This document shows positions 25,201 to 34,125 of a stretch of DNA of 48,247 nt, piece by piece; position 1 is the first letter of the stretch; each line of letters opens with the position of its first letter. Source of the stretch: a bacterium (lineage in GTDB: Bacteria; Bacteroidota; Ignavibacteria; Kapaibacteriales; UBA7675); contig JAUIKM010000043.1 of NCBI GenBank assembly GCA_030430495.1, positions 1 to 48,247 of the forward strand. Direction: 5' to 3'. Both the position numbers and the translations under genes were made by a program. A model generated the notes under the pieces. The model did not search any database, had not been told where the DNA came from, and worked only from the letters and a program-made list of their open reading frames with translations.

Positions 25201-25860
25201 ATGCAAATATTTCGTTTGCTGCTTGCGGCAGCATTTACCCTTACAGTCATTTCCGCAACGGCGGCGGCTCAATGCCCGCCGGTGAGCGGTACCGGCTGTG
25301 ACAACGTAGCCTGGCAAACCAGCGGCGCCTGGTACCAGCTTGAGGTCGGCGCGAACATATGCGACGCAATCGTTCGCTACTGCTATCGCACCAACGGTTG
25401 CGGCAAGCATGAAATTTTCATGTATGAAATTGAATTCCAGGACCCCGCATGTGTGGCGGGACAGGATCTGCTTAGCACGGACATTTTCGACCAAATCATG
25501 GAAAAACTCACGATATCCAATCCCTGGCCGGTAAATCCGAGCGGCATTCCCGATTGCCCCGATCAATCGCCGCCCTACATCCAATTGGTCCTGGCGACCT
25601 GTTTCCAGGCTTACTACACTCCTTCCAACACAATTCTCATGACGGTATGTGAGTCCGCCTTCGGTTGTATTCGGACTTATACTGTCTGTTATGCAATAGA
25701 TCCGGAAGGTCAGGATCCGCCCAAACTGGTTACAACATATTACGATTCAACGCCAACGCTGATACTCTGTCAAGAACCGCAGGAGCCGAACGACGTGATA
25801 TCCTGGGAACCCAATTTCGGAACCAGTTGGATATCCAATTGTGTGGGCGGCTGTGAGTAA
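25201..25860 (+). CDS. Secreted cysteine-rich protein
   Basis: This 219-residue protein has a signal peptide (MQIFRLLLAAAFTLTVISAT) with cleavage after AAA. The mature part has about 16 cysteines, spaced widely (CPPVSGTGCDNVAW, DAIVRYCYRTNGCGKHEIFM, CFQAYY, CESAFGCIRTYTVCY, CVGGC at the end), so it is probably disulfide-bonded. No type IX sorting domain is seen. It may be periplasmic or secreted through an unknown route. The ATG at 25201 follows GGAGTATCT; an earlier in-frame ATG at 25126 would place 25 residues before the signal. I do not recognise the family. Confidence 0.7.
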   Translation: MQIFRLLLAAAFTLTVISATAAAQCPPVSGTGCDNVAWQTSGAWYQLEVGANICDAIVRYCYRTNGCGKHEIFMYEIEFQDPACVAGQDLLSTDIFDQIMEKLTISNPWPVNPSGIPDCPDQSPPYIQLVLATCFQAYYTPSNTILMTVCESAFGCIRTYTVCYAIDPEGQDPPKLVTTYYDSTPTLILCQEPQEPNDVISWEPNFGTSWISNCVGGCE

Positions 25861-25957
25861 CATTCGAATTGGCCGAGGTGTTTGCGGCAAAATACCTCAC
25901 ACACATCTGTCTGGTGGTATTTAGATGCAAACCGTTCAGCAATAATGATGTGAATTC

Positions 25958-26007
25958 AGAGCAGGTGCGTTTTACAACTTGCCTGCTCTGGTTTGATTGG
26001 GTATAAT
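25958..26007 (+). promoter_or_regulatory. Promoter with overlapping inverted repeat
   Basis: TTGCCT (25979-25984), a 17-nt spacer and TATAAT (26002-26007) look like a sigma-70-type promoter for the gene at 26057. The inverted repeat AGAGCAGG (25958-25965) and CCTGCTCT (25982-25989) overlaps the -35 box. It could be an operator, or the terminator of the preceding gene. Confidence 0.4.
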
Positions 26008-26056
26008 AACTCAAAATGAGTAACACTCTTCATTTATTTATTCACTCACAACCTCC

Positions 26057-28330
26057 ATGCGAAACTCCACTACAACAGCGGCTTTCCAAAACACATCCCT
26101 GTGGGCTCTTGCGATCATTCTCTTGTTGCCTGTGCAGAAGCTGCCGGCACAATCCACGTTCGAAATTCTGCAACGCCTCGATGCAACCTTTCTGGAAATC
26201 GAATTTGCGGCGCAGGACAAGGCCTTTATTGTGGGAACAAACGGCACGATCCTGCGCAGTGAAGACAATGGCGAGACCTGGGAACGACAGTTTGCCGGCA
26301 CGCTTGCAGATCTGTACTCGATTGATTTTGTCGATGACAAAAGAGCGACGATCGTCGGTGCAAACGGTACAATTTTGCGCAGCCGCGACGGCGGCGAATC
26401 CTGGACGTTACAGGAAAACGGCGGCAACAGGGCCATTCGTTCAGTCAGTTTTGGAAATGACGAAGTCGGAGTCCTGGTCGGCGACGAAGGCCTGGTGAGA
26501 CGCACGAACGACGGCGGTGAAAGCTGGCGAACGGTGCCTGCGCCGACCGACAGCATCCTGCAAAAAGTATTGATGTTGAGTGAGAATATAGCCGTGGCTA
26601 TCGGCGGTAACGGCAGTATTATCCGCAGTGAAGACGGCGGGCGCAGCTGGGAACGAGTTTATCACGATGCTCCCAACTGCGTTGATTGTCAGCTTGCAGA
26701 CCTTGGCAGCGACAGTTTCGGAACGATTTACGCCCTTTTTGCCGGGCATCTGTTGCATTCAGAAGATCTGGGGAAAAGCTGGCAGGTGGAGCGGTCGCCG
26801 CGCAATCTGCAGGGCGCTCCGGTCATGTATGCAATTGACTTTGTGCGTCCGGGCCACGGCATCCTGGTGGGCGAGGTGTTCTCGCGGATGTTAATGACTG
26901 AAGACAAGGGACGTACATATCGCACAACAGAGTTGGCGGACAGGGAAGTGACGCGCAGTATTCTGGTTGACGTTAAGTTTCGTGATCTGCGCCACGGCAT
27001 TGCCGTCGGCGCCTTAAACAGCATCTATACCACGGAGGACGGCGGCGCAAACTGGAAACTGCAGTCGCACTATACTCAGTTTCAGTTCAATTTGACAACC
27101 ATGCAATTTGTGAATAAAGACGTTGGTTTTATCGGTGGAACAAATGAAAGGATATTCCGCACCGACAATGGCGGCGCGACCTGGATATGGCAGGAGGAAA
27201 ATCCGGAAGATACATTCTATCATTCGTCCGCCCGGATTGTTGATTTGCATTTCTTCAACGAAAACGAAGGACTTGCTTTTTCAAGCAATATCCGCGGTTA
27301 CCTTCGAACAAACGACGGTGGAAAGCGGTTTGAACGGGAATACCTTGTAAAGTATTCTCGACAAACAGTGGATTTCTGCAATGATCAGTTTGGATTTTTT
27401 GCGGGGGAGTTCGGTGGCGACATCGGGTTCACGATCAGAACGACAAACAATGGCGGACAAGACTGGAAATCAATAGAAAGTATTGACAGTGTCTTCGTTT
27501 CCGGTGTTGAATGTGTTTCCAGCGATCTCATGCTGGTCTGCGGTCAAACACGCGGGGACGGTGTCGGTAGGGCCGTGATTTGTCGCTCGGGTCTGCCGGG
27601 AGAAGACTGGGAGAAGATATCAATCCCCGACGCCAATGTTGTTTCGGATATTGAATTTATCAGTGAAACGGAAGGTTTTGCCATCGTCGGCTACGATGTT
27701 CCGGGATTGGAGTTCAGTCGCTCCGTCATTTACCGGACTCAGGACGCCGGCAAGACCTGGCGGGCAAGCGCAATCGACACGGTTTACCGACTGCAGAGCA
27801 TTTCCTTCAGCACGCCGCAAGTCGGCTACGCAACAGGCGATTATGGAGCATTTGTTAAAACGGTCGACGGCGGACTGAGCTGGCACAAAATTGAGACCGG
27901 GACGGAGAGTTTTCTGCAGGTCGTCAACGCCTTCCCCGACGGCACGGCATACATACAGGGAAATTACGGCTCGCTGTTTCGCGTATTGCCGGACGACGAG
28001 GTCGTTTCCGTGGCTGAAAACAATCAGTCAAAAGTGGAAGAGTTAAAACTGCCTACTTTGTGGACGGAGGAAGCTTTTCCAAATCCCTTCGCCGCATCTA
28101 TCAGAATCCCCCTGGTGTGGTTTGATGATTTTGCGCCCCGGGAAATGTCGATAAAAGTTTTTGATGTTCTTGGTCGCCAGGTTGATGATTTAAGCGGGCA
28201 GATCCGCAACATCGGCGGACGGACAGCAACCATTGAATGGACGCCTCGGGGCTTGCCGGGCGGCGTGTACATCATCAATTTTGAATACGATGGTTACAGC
28301 CGAACAGAAAACATCTTCCTCACGCGTTAA
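26057..28330 (+). CDS. Ycf48-like propeller protein with T9SS sorting domain
   Basis: This 757-residue protein has a signal peptide (LWALAIILLLPVQKLPA). Residues 40 to about 650 are many blades of the photosystem assembly factor Ycf48/BNR type, each with the pattern GTNGTILRSEDNGETWERQ (AFIVGTNG, ATIVGANGTILRSRDGGESW, VAIGGNGSIIRSEDGGRSWE and others), about 14 in all. The last 90 residues (EAFPNPFAASIRIPLVWFDD, KVFDVLGRQVDDL, LPGGVYIINFEYDGYSRTEN) form the sorting domain, so it is exported by the type IX system. It is probably a surface protein with a protein-binding or carbohydrate-binding role. No catalytic motif is seen. Confidence 0.88.
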   Translation: MRNSTTTAAFQNTSLWALAIILLLPVQKLPAQSTFEILQRLDATFLEIEFAAQDKAFIVGTNGTILRSEDNGETWERQFAGTLADLYSIDFVDDKRATIVGANGTILRSRDGGESWTLQENGGNRAIRSVSFGNDEVGVLVGDEGLVRRTNDGGESWRTVPAPTDSILQKVLMLSENIAVAIGGNGSIIRSEDGGRSWERVYHDAPNCVDCQLADLGSDSFGTIYALFAGHLLHSEDLGKSWQVERSPRNLQGAPVMYAIDFVRPGHGILVGEVFSRMLMTEDKGRTYRTTELADREVTRSILVDVKFRDLRHGIAVGALNSIYTTEDGGANWKLQSHYTQFQFNLTTMQFVNKDVGFIGGTNERIFRTDNGGATWIWQEENPEDTFYHSSARIVDLHFFNENEGLAFSSNIRGYLRTNDGGKRFEREYLVKYSRQTVDFCNDQFGFFAGEFGGDIGFTIRTTNNGGQDWKSIESIDSVFVSGVECVSSDLMLVCGQTRGDGVGRAVICRSGLPGEDWEKISIPDANVVSDIEFISETEGFAIVGYDVPGLEFSRSVIYRTQDAGKTWRASAIDTVYRLQSISFSTPQVGYATGDYGAFVKTVDGGLSWHKIETGTESFLQVVNAFPDGTAYIQGNYGSLFRVLPDDEVVSVAENNQSKVEELKLPTLWTEEAFPNPFAASIRIPLVWFDDFAPREMSIKVFDVLGRQVDDLSGQIRNIGGRTATIEWTPRGLPGGVYIINFEYDGYSRTENIFLTR

Positions 28331-28762
28331 GTCTGCCAAACTTCACTGTTGCCGCGGCAGTGTTAAGTTATCTCCGCAGAGATTTCGAACTTTGTCTTTG
28401 CGCGGCGGTATTCTACCTCATACATCGGCCGGAGCAACTCCCCCTGTCAAATAGCGCGATCGATGGCAGAAACTCGGCGGAATACAGTCGATTCAAGGAA
28501 TCAGAACCAGACTTCACAGCGTCTGAGCGAAGCCGGTCAGCACCCCCACTTGCAGCCGGAGACTGGGCTGCCGATACAGAACACAAAACATACTCGTCGG
28601 CAACCGACTCCACACCTGAAGGTCAGAGTAAAACGGCCAAAAACCACCGCACGCTGGCGCCGCCGTTCAGCGAGTCAGACCGCAGTCAAACAGTGACCGC
28701 CGTGTGCCGGGCGCCGGCCACCGGGCGCCGGCCGCTGAAACAGAAGGTCAAAACCACGGATG
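28331..28762. other. Intergenic region, no gene seen
   Basis: No gene is supported. The two open frames on the plus strand have a random, polar, Arg/Gln-rich composition. The stretch ends in the terminator of the minus-strand membrane-protein gene. Confidence 0.4.
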
Positions 28763-28819
28763 AAAAAAGCAGCCGACGGCCACGACGTCAAGGGGACGAA
28801 GTTTCGGGCTGTCGGCTGC
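28763..28819 (-). terminator. Terminator of module A membrane-protein gene
   Basis: Read on the minus strand, GCAGCCGAC and GTCGGCTGC form a perfect 9-bp stem followed by TTTTTT (the A-run at 28763-28768). The terminator of module B (31407-31463) shares the GCAGCCGAC stem, which supports duplication of the whole unit. Confidence 0.75.
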
Positions 28820-28868
28820 ACAAGCGCGGACGATTGAACTTTCGCAAACAATTGATCTTACGACGGGA

Positions 28869-29189
28869 TTACTCGCGACGCCCCTGGACAACATTCAGAT
28901 AGGTTTTTTCATTGTGCCGCCAGGTAAACGCGCCAAAGGCGTATCCGGCCGCAACGACCATGGTCACAAATGTCAACAAGAGGTATGTGGCGTCGGCTAT
29001 CTCAAGTCCTGCGGCGTCGAGTATCGAACGATCGTTTTGGATATTTGACCAGGCGGCGTTGAGCAAGACAAAAATGACCGCCGCCAGACCGCCGTAAATC
29101 AACATTCCTCTGAGTACGATATAGCGAAGTCGCCCCTGGTTGCGTACCTGGCCCCAGGTCCGGATAAACTGGTCCGATGGTTTATCCAT
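28869..29189 (-). CDS. Two-helix membrane protein, module A
   Basis: This 106-residue protein has two hydrophobic helices (LRGMLIYGGLAAVIFVLLNA and ADATYLLLTFVTMVVAAGYA) with short polar ends. Both ends carry motifs shared with the paralogues at 31503 and 33434: WGQVRNQGRLRYIVLRG before helix 1 and WRHNEKTYL after helix 2. It is predicted in the inner membrane. The gene follows the module A lipoprotein gene on the same strand (87 nt) and precedes a clear terminator. Position and pairing suggest that it could protect the cell from the lipoprotein or help to place it; this is not shown by the sequence. Confidence 0.75.
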   Translation of the reverse strand: MDKPSDQFIRTWGQVRNQGRLRYIVLRGMLIYGGLAAVIFVLLNAAWSNIQNDRSILDAAGLEIADATYLLLTFVTMVVAAGYAFGAFTWRHNEKTYLNVVQGRRE

Positions 29190-29275
29190 ACCGCAACTCC
29201 GACGAGTTGTTTAAACCGTGCTCCGGTCCCGGCCATTGCAGATCATACGTTAAATTGTTGTTCATAGTATTGCTC

Positions 29276-30184
29276 TCAACTTGGTTTAATGATTGCATTT
29301 GCAGAATTAACAACCGCGCCGCCGACCGCGCCCACGGCGGAAGCCGTCATCGCGCCGGCAGCCGCGCCGGGAATGCCGCCGACGGGGCCGCCGAGGATGG
29401 ATCCGCCGATTGCGCCGCCGACCAGACCGGAAACAAATCCACCGAGAGCGCCGGTAATTGCACCAACCAGATCAGCTTCGACCACCTGACGGAAACGCTT
29501 TTTCTTTTTGTCCGGATCGTCGGCGAGGATTGTGCCGGACGGATGTTTAATCGCCGCTGTCGGCAGGTCGAGATAGTCGGCATGATAGGCCGCACTGTGT
29601 TTTGCCACGGCGACAACAACAAGCGGCAACTCTTTCTGATGTTCGGGTATGGCAGAATCAATTATCTCGGTTTCGACTGCGTTCAAGGCGTCGAGCATCT
29701 CCTGCAGCGTGGCAATCTCTTCATCGACGGCGGCGGCGTGGACGTCGCGGCAGAATTGAATCTGCTCTTCACTGATCGGCAGATCGCTGTAGGCGTCCTC
29801 AACGCTGAGATTGACGACGACGTTGTCCAACATGGCTTCAACTTCGGCCTGATCGGAGGACTCGAGCAATTCGGCGATGCTGATCACATAGCCCGCCGCG
29901 GCTGTTTTAATCTGCGCATAATCCAACTCTTCAAATGTCTGCGCGCCGGTGGATGTTAAAATATAGTCGAGACCGGCATTGTGCAGAATGCCGAAATCGT
30001 TGCAGGGATTATCAGGATTCTGAATGGAAGAATAATCGCTGAGTTCGAGCGCGCCGCCGGGCGGCGTCAACGCCTCCTCGGGTGACGAGAGAACGGCGGT
30101 CTCGTTGCAGCCCGTCAGGACAGCAGCGCACACAAGCATCGCGCAGAAAAATACACCGACATAGTTCTTTTTGGTAAACAACAT
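29276..30184 (-). CDS. Glycine-zipper lipoprotein, module A
   Basis: This 302-residue protein begins with a lipoprotein signal (lipobox LTGC, cysteine 26). The middle has NPDNPCNDFGILHNAGLDYI, a motif repeated almost unchanged in the paralogue, followed by helical regions of about 150 residues. Next is a short basic stretch (DPDKKKKRFRQVVEAD). The last 65 residues are a glycine zipper: VGAITGALGGFVSGLVGGAI, GGSILGGPVGG, then alternating A and G. Such zippers are seen in class II bacteriocins and in membrane-inserting toxins. The family is not one I can name. The ATG at 30184 is chosen because it gives a normal signal; the frame stays open upstream to 30277. Confidence 0.78.
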   Translation of the reverse strand: MLFTKKNYVGVFFCAMLVCAAVLTGCNETAVLSSPEEALTPPGGALELSDYSSIQNPDNPCNDFGILHNAGLDYILTSTGAQTFEELDYAQIKTAAAGYVISIAELLESSDQAEVEAMLDNVVVNLSVEDAYSDLPISEEQIQFCRDVHAAAVDEEIATLQEMLDALNAVETEIIDSAIPEHQKELPLVVVAVAKHSAAYHADYLDLPTAAIKHPSGTILADDPDKKKKRFRQVVEADLVGAITGALGGFVSGLVGGAIGGSILGGPVGGIPGAAAGAMTASAVGAVGGAVVNSANAIIKPS

Positions 30185-31406
30185 TTCAACCTCATACTTT
30201 TTTATATACCCGAAGAAAAACTTGCTTTGATTGGTATTCGGCTTTCCTCCGGGTGAAACGTTAATTAACATTGACATCTGTTTCGACCTGACAGGCGGCT
30301 ACAGTCGCAATCGCGGTTGCGCAAAGCGCAGCGCGTGAAATACATCCCGAGCGTCCGGGGACATGCGGGATTAAATTCCAGGTGACTGCGTCAATGCAAT
30401 CAGGTGTTGTGTAGTCCGGGTTTCAGCGGTCTTGGTGCAGATTGATTTCAGGCGTCGGTATCTGCCGATCAATCTGATTGCCGTATTTGGTGCGGGCGGC
30501 TTGTGTGTTTATGTCTTTATTCGCGACTCTCGGCCTCATCCTTTATGAGTAAAATCAGTGAGTTCAGTACAGTTGCCGCTCGCGTGTATTGATCGCGAAT
30601 ACACAGCCCGCAGCCGGACAAGTCGATGGTATAGGTTCCGCGAATCCACCTTTAATGGCCCCAATGTAACAAATCGACAGCGACAAATCCAAAGAAAAAC
30701 AGCTCCATTGGTCGGATTTTTAACACATCACGTGAATGAATGGAAACACAATTCGGTCGCCAGACGGCGCTTTTGCCACATGCTTATGGTTAATGATCTT
30801 ACCCGCACGAGTTCATCCGCACTGAAACAGCGATATATGTGTGTGCTTCAGCATCCGCACGCGTGCAATTCGCTCCAATGTCCTCACTTCCGGTCTGTGC
30901 GCCATATTTCCTCGCAAATGAATGATTCTAAACAAGTTCCGCCGGCAGCAGCCGTCGAGTGTTTAACAATAATAGCCAGTTTTTAAACGGACTACGTAGA
31001 CAACGGCGGCTATTACGTATGTGCACAATTGCGTTACCGCTTCCGACGGCGGAAGTTAAAACTGCACATCTGTGCAGCGCAGGTATTCAGACCCGTTTCA
31101 ACAGAAAAAACATCCACGCACTCGCCGCCAGTCTCAAAGCAAGCGCGGGTCGGCCCGCCGCAGATCGGGGCTGTTATGAGTCGGCAGGCGACTGACAACG
31201 CGTTGACCAAATGACATCAAACTACATTCAGACAGGCCGCCGGGAAACCCGAGACAGACTCAACGACTTCGAATTTGAGTCTCCGTGGTTAACAAAAGAG
31301 GATTTAAAGTGGCGCACGCAGGCGCCGCAAGTCAACGAAAACGGCCACTGCGCAACAACGGCCAATGCACAACAACGGACAAAGGAAGTATGAGCAGCGG
31401 ATATTC
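30185..31406. other. 1.2-kb region without a gene, between modules A and B
   Basis: I see no supported gene. Open frames here have random composition and no signal or domain. Just upstream of the module A lipoprotein (minus strand), the sequence around 30245-30280 weakly resembles the corresponding position upstream of module B (around 32880-32910). Each has a similar AACGTTAATT / AACGTGAATT block and an A+T-rich stretch. It may hold the promoter of module A. The region is unusually long for this window. Confidence 0.45.
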
Positions 31407-31463
31407 AAAACGCAGCCGACGTCACCTGCTCAGTGGCAGTACTGTGCCGGGCCGTCGGCCGCG
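31407..31463 (-). terminator. Terminator of module B membrane-protein gene
   Basis: Read on the minus strand, CGCGGCCGACG pairs with CGTCGGCTGCG (one G-T wobble, 11 bp), followed by TTTTG. Its stem is nearly the same as that of the module A terminator. Confidence 0.65.
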
Positions 31464-31502
31464 TTTGGTCGGACGTGAACCTCAATACAGAAGGAAATGT
31501 CG

Positions 31503-31823
31503 CTACCCGTCTTTGTCCTGCACGAATTTCAACCACGTTTTCTCGTTGTGCCGCCAGGTAAACGCGCCCCAGGCGTATCCGGCCGCAACGACTACGAAGG
31601 TGAAAATCAGGACCATATAGGCGAGGTCGAATATCGCAAGCCCATCGGCAGCCAGAACGGGACGATCGTTGTTGACATTGGCCCACGCGGCGTTAAGCAG
31701 GATAAAAAACATTGCCGTCATGCCGCCGTAGAACACGATTCCTCTGAACAGGATGTAGCGACGTCGACCGAGCCTGCGCATCCGGCCCCAGCTTTGAATG
31801 AATTGTTCAGTTGTTCGAGTCAT
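31503..31823 (-). CDS. Two-helix membrane protein, module B
   Basis: This 106-residue protein is clearly a paralogue of the module A protein at 28869. It shares RYILFRGIVFYGG, LLNAAWANVNNDR, VVVAAGYAWGAFTWRHNEKT and the same order of helices. Two helices are predicted (FRGIVFYGGMTAMFFILLNA and DLAYMVLIFTFVVVAAGYAW). I chose the ATG at 31823 because it aligns with the module A start; an in-frame ATG at 31841 is possible. It lies 82 nt after the module B lipoprotein gene and ends at a similar terminator. Function unknown; see the module A entry. Confidence 0.75.
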   Translation of the reverse strand: MTRTTEQFIQSWGRMRRLGRRRYILFRGIVFYGGMTAMFFILLNAAWANVNNDRPVLAADGLAIFDLAYMVLIFTFVVVAAGYAWGAFTWRHNEKTWLKFVQDKDG

Positions 31824-31905
31824 GCAAAAACCTCGAGGCAAATGTTAAACAATGCGGGCGCATGCTCTGAAAACGAGCCGCACACAATTTGTTCATTACG
31901 GCTTC

Positions 31906-32808
31906 TCAACCGGGTTTGATGATTGCATTTGCCGAACTCGCAACCGCGCCGCCGACCGCGCCCAGAGCCGACGCCGCGAGAGCGCCCGAGGCCGCACCCG
32001 GTATACCGCCGACAGGACCGCCGAGCAGGGAACCGCCGATAGCGCCGCCGACCAATCCCGAGAAAAAGCCGCCGACAGCGCCGGTTATTGCGCCGACGAG
32101 ATCGGCCTCAACCACCTGACGGAAGCGCTTTTTATTTTTCTTCGGATCGTCGACCAGAAAATCGTCGGACGTCTGTTTAAGATCGGCGGGCGGCAGTTGC
32201 AGGTAGTCGGCGTGATAGACCGCACTGTGTTTGGCGACGGCGACAACTGCAAGCGGCAGGCGCTTCTGATGTTCGGGAATGGTCGAATTGATAACGTCGA
32301 GTTCAACAGCATTGAGCGCCGCGAGCATTTCCTCCAGACTGCCGATATGTTCATCCACGGCGGCCCTGTGGATTAAACGGCACATGCGGATCTGCTCCGA
32401 ACTCAGGGGCAGGCGGGCATAAGCGTCTTCAGCCGTCAGGTTAACAAGAACATTGTCCAGCATCGATTCAACGGCGGCCCGATCTCCCGGCTCCAGCAGC
32501 TCGGAGATACTGATGACAAACTCGGCACTTGCGGACTTGACCCGCGCAAAATCCAGCTCCTCAAAACGGGCCGCACCGCTCGCGGTTAACACATAATCCA
32601 GACCGGCATTGTGCAACACGCCGTAATCATTGCAGGGATTATCGGGGTTTTGAATTGCGGAATAGTCGAAGCGCTGCGGCAATCGTCCGCGCTGTGAAAC
32701 ATCCTGTGAGTCGAGCAGACCGTTTTCGCTGCAAGCCGCCAGTGCGCACACACACAGGAGGCAGACACATAAAAGCGTTCTAACGCGATTTTCTTTGTAC
32801 AACATCAT
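31906..32808 (-). CDS. Glycine-zipper lipoprotein, module B
   Basis: This 300-residue protein is a paralogue of the module A lipoprotein, alike along the whole length, more so at the zipper. The lipobox is LAAC (cysteine 26, same as in A). It shares YSAIQNPDNPCNDYGVLHNA, AIPEHQK-like (TIPEHQK) in the middle, VVAVAKHSAVYHADYL, KKRFRQVVEADLVGAITGAV, and the C-terminal GGFFSGLVGGAIGGSLLGGP. The repeated preservation of the motif and the zipper suggests selection on both copies. It is the first gene of module B on the minus strand. Confidence 0.78.
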   Translation of the reverse strand: MMLYKENRVRTLLCVCLLCVCALAACSENGLLDSQDVSQRGRLPQRFDYSAIQNPDNPCNDYGVLHNAGLDYVLTASGAARFEELDFARVKSASAEFVISISELLEPGDRAAVESMLDNVLVNLTAEDAYARLPLSSEQIRMCRLIHRAAVDEHIGSLEEMLAALNAVELDVINSTIPEHQKRLPLAVVAVAKHSAVYHADYLQLPPADLKQTSDDFLVDDPKKNKKRFRQVVEADLVGAITGAVGGFFSGLVGGAIGGSLLGGPVGGIPGAASGALAASALGAVGGAVASSANAIIKPG

Positions 32809-33433
32809 TTTAACCTCGCAAATCCAGGTGATCCAAAGGTTGAGCCCGAACTGTGATTATTGGCTGCCTTTGGATAAAAACGTGAATTGATGTTAATGTC
32901 GGTATCACACCGGCGCGTGTAAGTCGCTCGAAGCGTCGGCAACCCGGCCCCCGCCGACCGGGAACGATCAACAGGGGAAGATTGCGGGCGTCCGCAGAAT
33001 AGCGGGCGAGCGACGCAAGGGACATCCGAAGCGCTGGAATCAGGCGGCACGATACCCGGCCGCTTTTGTTAAAGCCGGAGATTCACTTGCCGCTACCGGT
33101 GCGTGAGGAGCGAATCCACGCTGCCGTGGTTTCGCCCGGAGTTGATGAATAAAACAGTGATTTTCCGTGATTTTTCGCCCGCGCGTTTTTTGTGGATTAA
33201 ACACAGAGCGAGCGTCGGGTCAATGGTGTGTTTCCGCCCTACACCTTTAACATGACAAAGGTACGGCGGGAAGGGCCAGTGTTCCAAGGGAAAAAACCGC
33301 GGCGGCAATCTTTTGAAGAAACGTTGCACGAACGTCCCGCGACAGCTCCCAAGCGGCGGTTTTCGGCCGTTAATCGAAGTACTTAACAATGACTCTGACG
33401 AAGCGATCCGATTGGCGTCGCGGCATGCGGCGT
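32809..33433. other. 625-nt region without a gene, upstream of module B
   Basis: No gene is supported. It probably holds the promoter of the module B lipoprotein gene (minus strand). It also separates the module from the orphan paralogue at 33434. No clear TTG-N19-TAnnTTTG match is seen. Confidence 0.4.
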
Positions 33434-33787
33434 TTATTCAACCCGCCTTTCGGGGCTGTACATCGACTCGTTTATGCGCCACATCGCCAGGCCCCAGATG
33501 ACGCCGGCCACGAGGGCAAAGACGAGGATGTTAACCAGCGCTTCGCTGAGCGAAAATGAGCTGAAGCCGTGGCCGTGGTGCAGCGGCAGGCCGTGTTCAA
33601 GGTTGCGGACGACGGCCATGACGATGAGATAAAGCATGCCGTTCAGCAGCCCAAAACCGGCGATGCCGTGGAAGAGTACAAAACGCAACTTGCCTTCGGC
33701 GCGCGTGGATTCCCAGGCTTCCCTGTTTTTCTCTGTTTTACCGACTTTTTGTTGGTCGGCCTGCGACGATCCGGAATTGCTGGTCAT
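33434..33787 (-). CDS. Two-helix membrane protein, orphan paralogue C
   Basis: This 117-residue protein is a more distant paralogue of the module A and B membrane proteins. It keeps W-x3-R-x2-G-x2-R-F at the first helix (WESTRAEGKLRFVLFHGIAG) and WRINESMY after the second helix (VIWGLAMWRINESMY). The loop between helices is histidine-rich (HGLPLHHGHG). A longer polar N-terminal tail (about 25 residues) precedes helix 1. There is no glycine-zipper lipoprotein gene next to it; the upstream 340 bp have no coding frame. The ATG at 33787 is chosen for composition; the frame is open further upstream. Confidence 0.65.
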   Translation of the reverse strand: MTSNSGSSQADQQKVGKTEKNREAWESTRAEGKLRFVLFHGIAGFGLLNGMLYLIVMAVVRNLEHGLPLHHGHGFSSFSLSEALVNILVFALVAGVIWGLAMWRINESMYSPERRVE

Positions 33788-34125
33788 GGCTGATTCCCAC
33801 AGACTGAATGACATGTCAAGTGCAGTGCGGACGCGCGAGCGGCAGGCGGAGACCTGCGAGAAGGAGAGCGGCGGCGCGTCGACGAGCGGAAATATAGACG
33901 GCGGGACGCGGAATGTCAAGCGGGAAAACATCCACATAGCCGAGCTGCGAAGCAGTCCCGCCAAGTGTACATCCCAGGCTGCGACTGAGTTGAGGCGAAG
34001 GAGCGCGCCCGTTATCCGGCAAAAATGACGTAATATTGCGTTCCGACGGTTTTCATGCCCGTTGAGGTGTGGATGTGGGCCGTTGGGGAGACTTGATGGA
34101 ACAATAGGGATTCGACGAACCGACG
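33788..34125. other. Intergenic region between paralogue C and hsdM
   Basis: No gene is supported. It contains the start regions of the divergent paralogue C gene and of hsdM. No convincing promoter match is seen. Confidence 0.4.

Noticed and set aside
28360-28902. Plus-strand reading frame between the Ycf48-like gene and module A
   Set aside because: Random polar composition; it runs through the minus-strand terminator and into the membrane-protein gene.
30558-30986. Plus-strand reading frame of 142 codons between the modules
   Set aside because: No domain, signal or start context; rich in His, Arg, Ser and Cys as expected by chance.
31211-31393. Possible small plus-strand protein of 60 residues
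   Set aside because: No ribosome binding site or recognisable motif; overlaps nothing conserved that I can identify.
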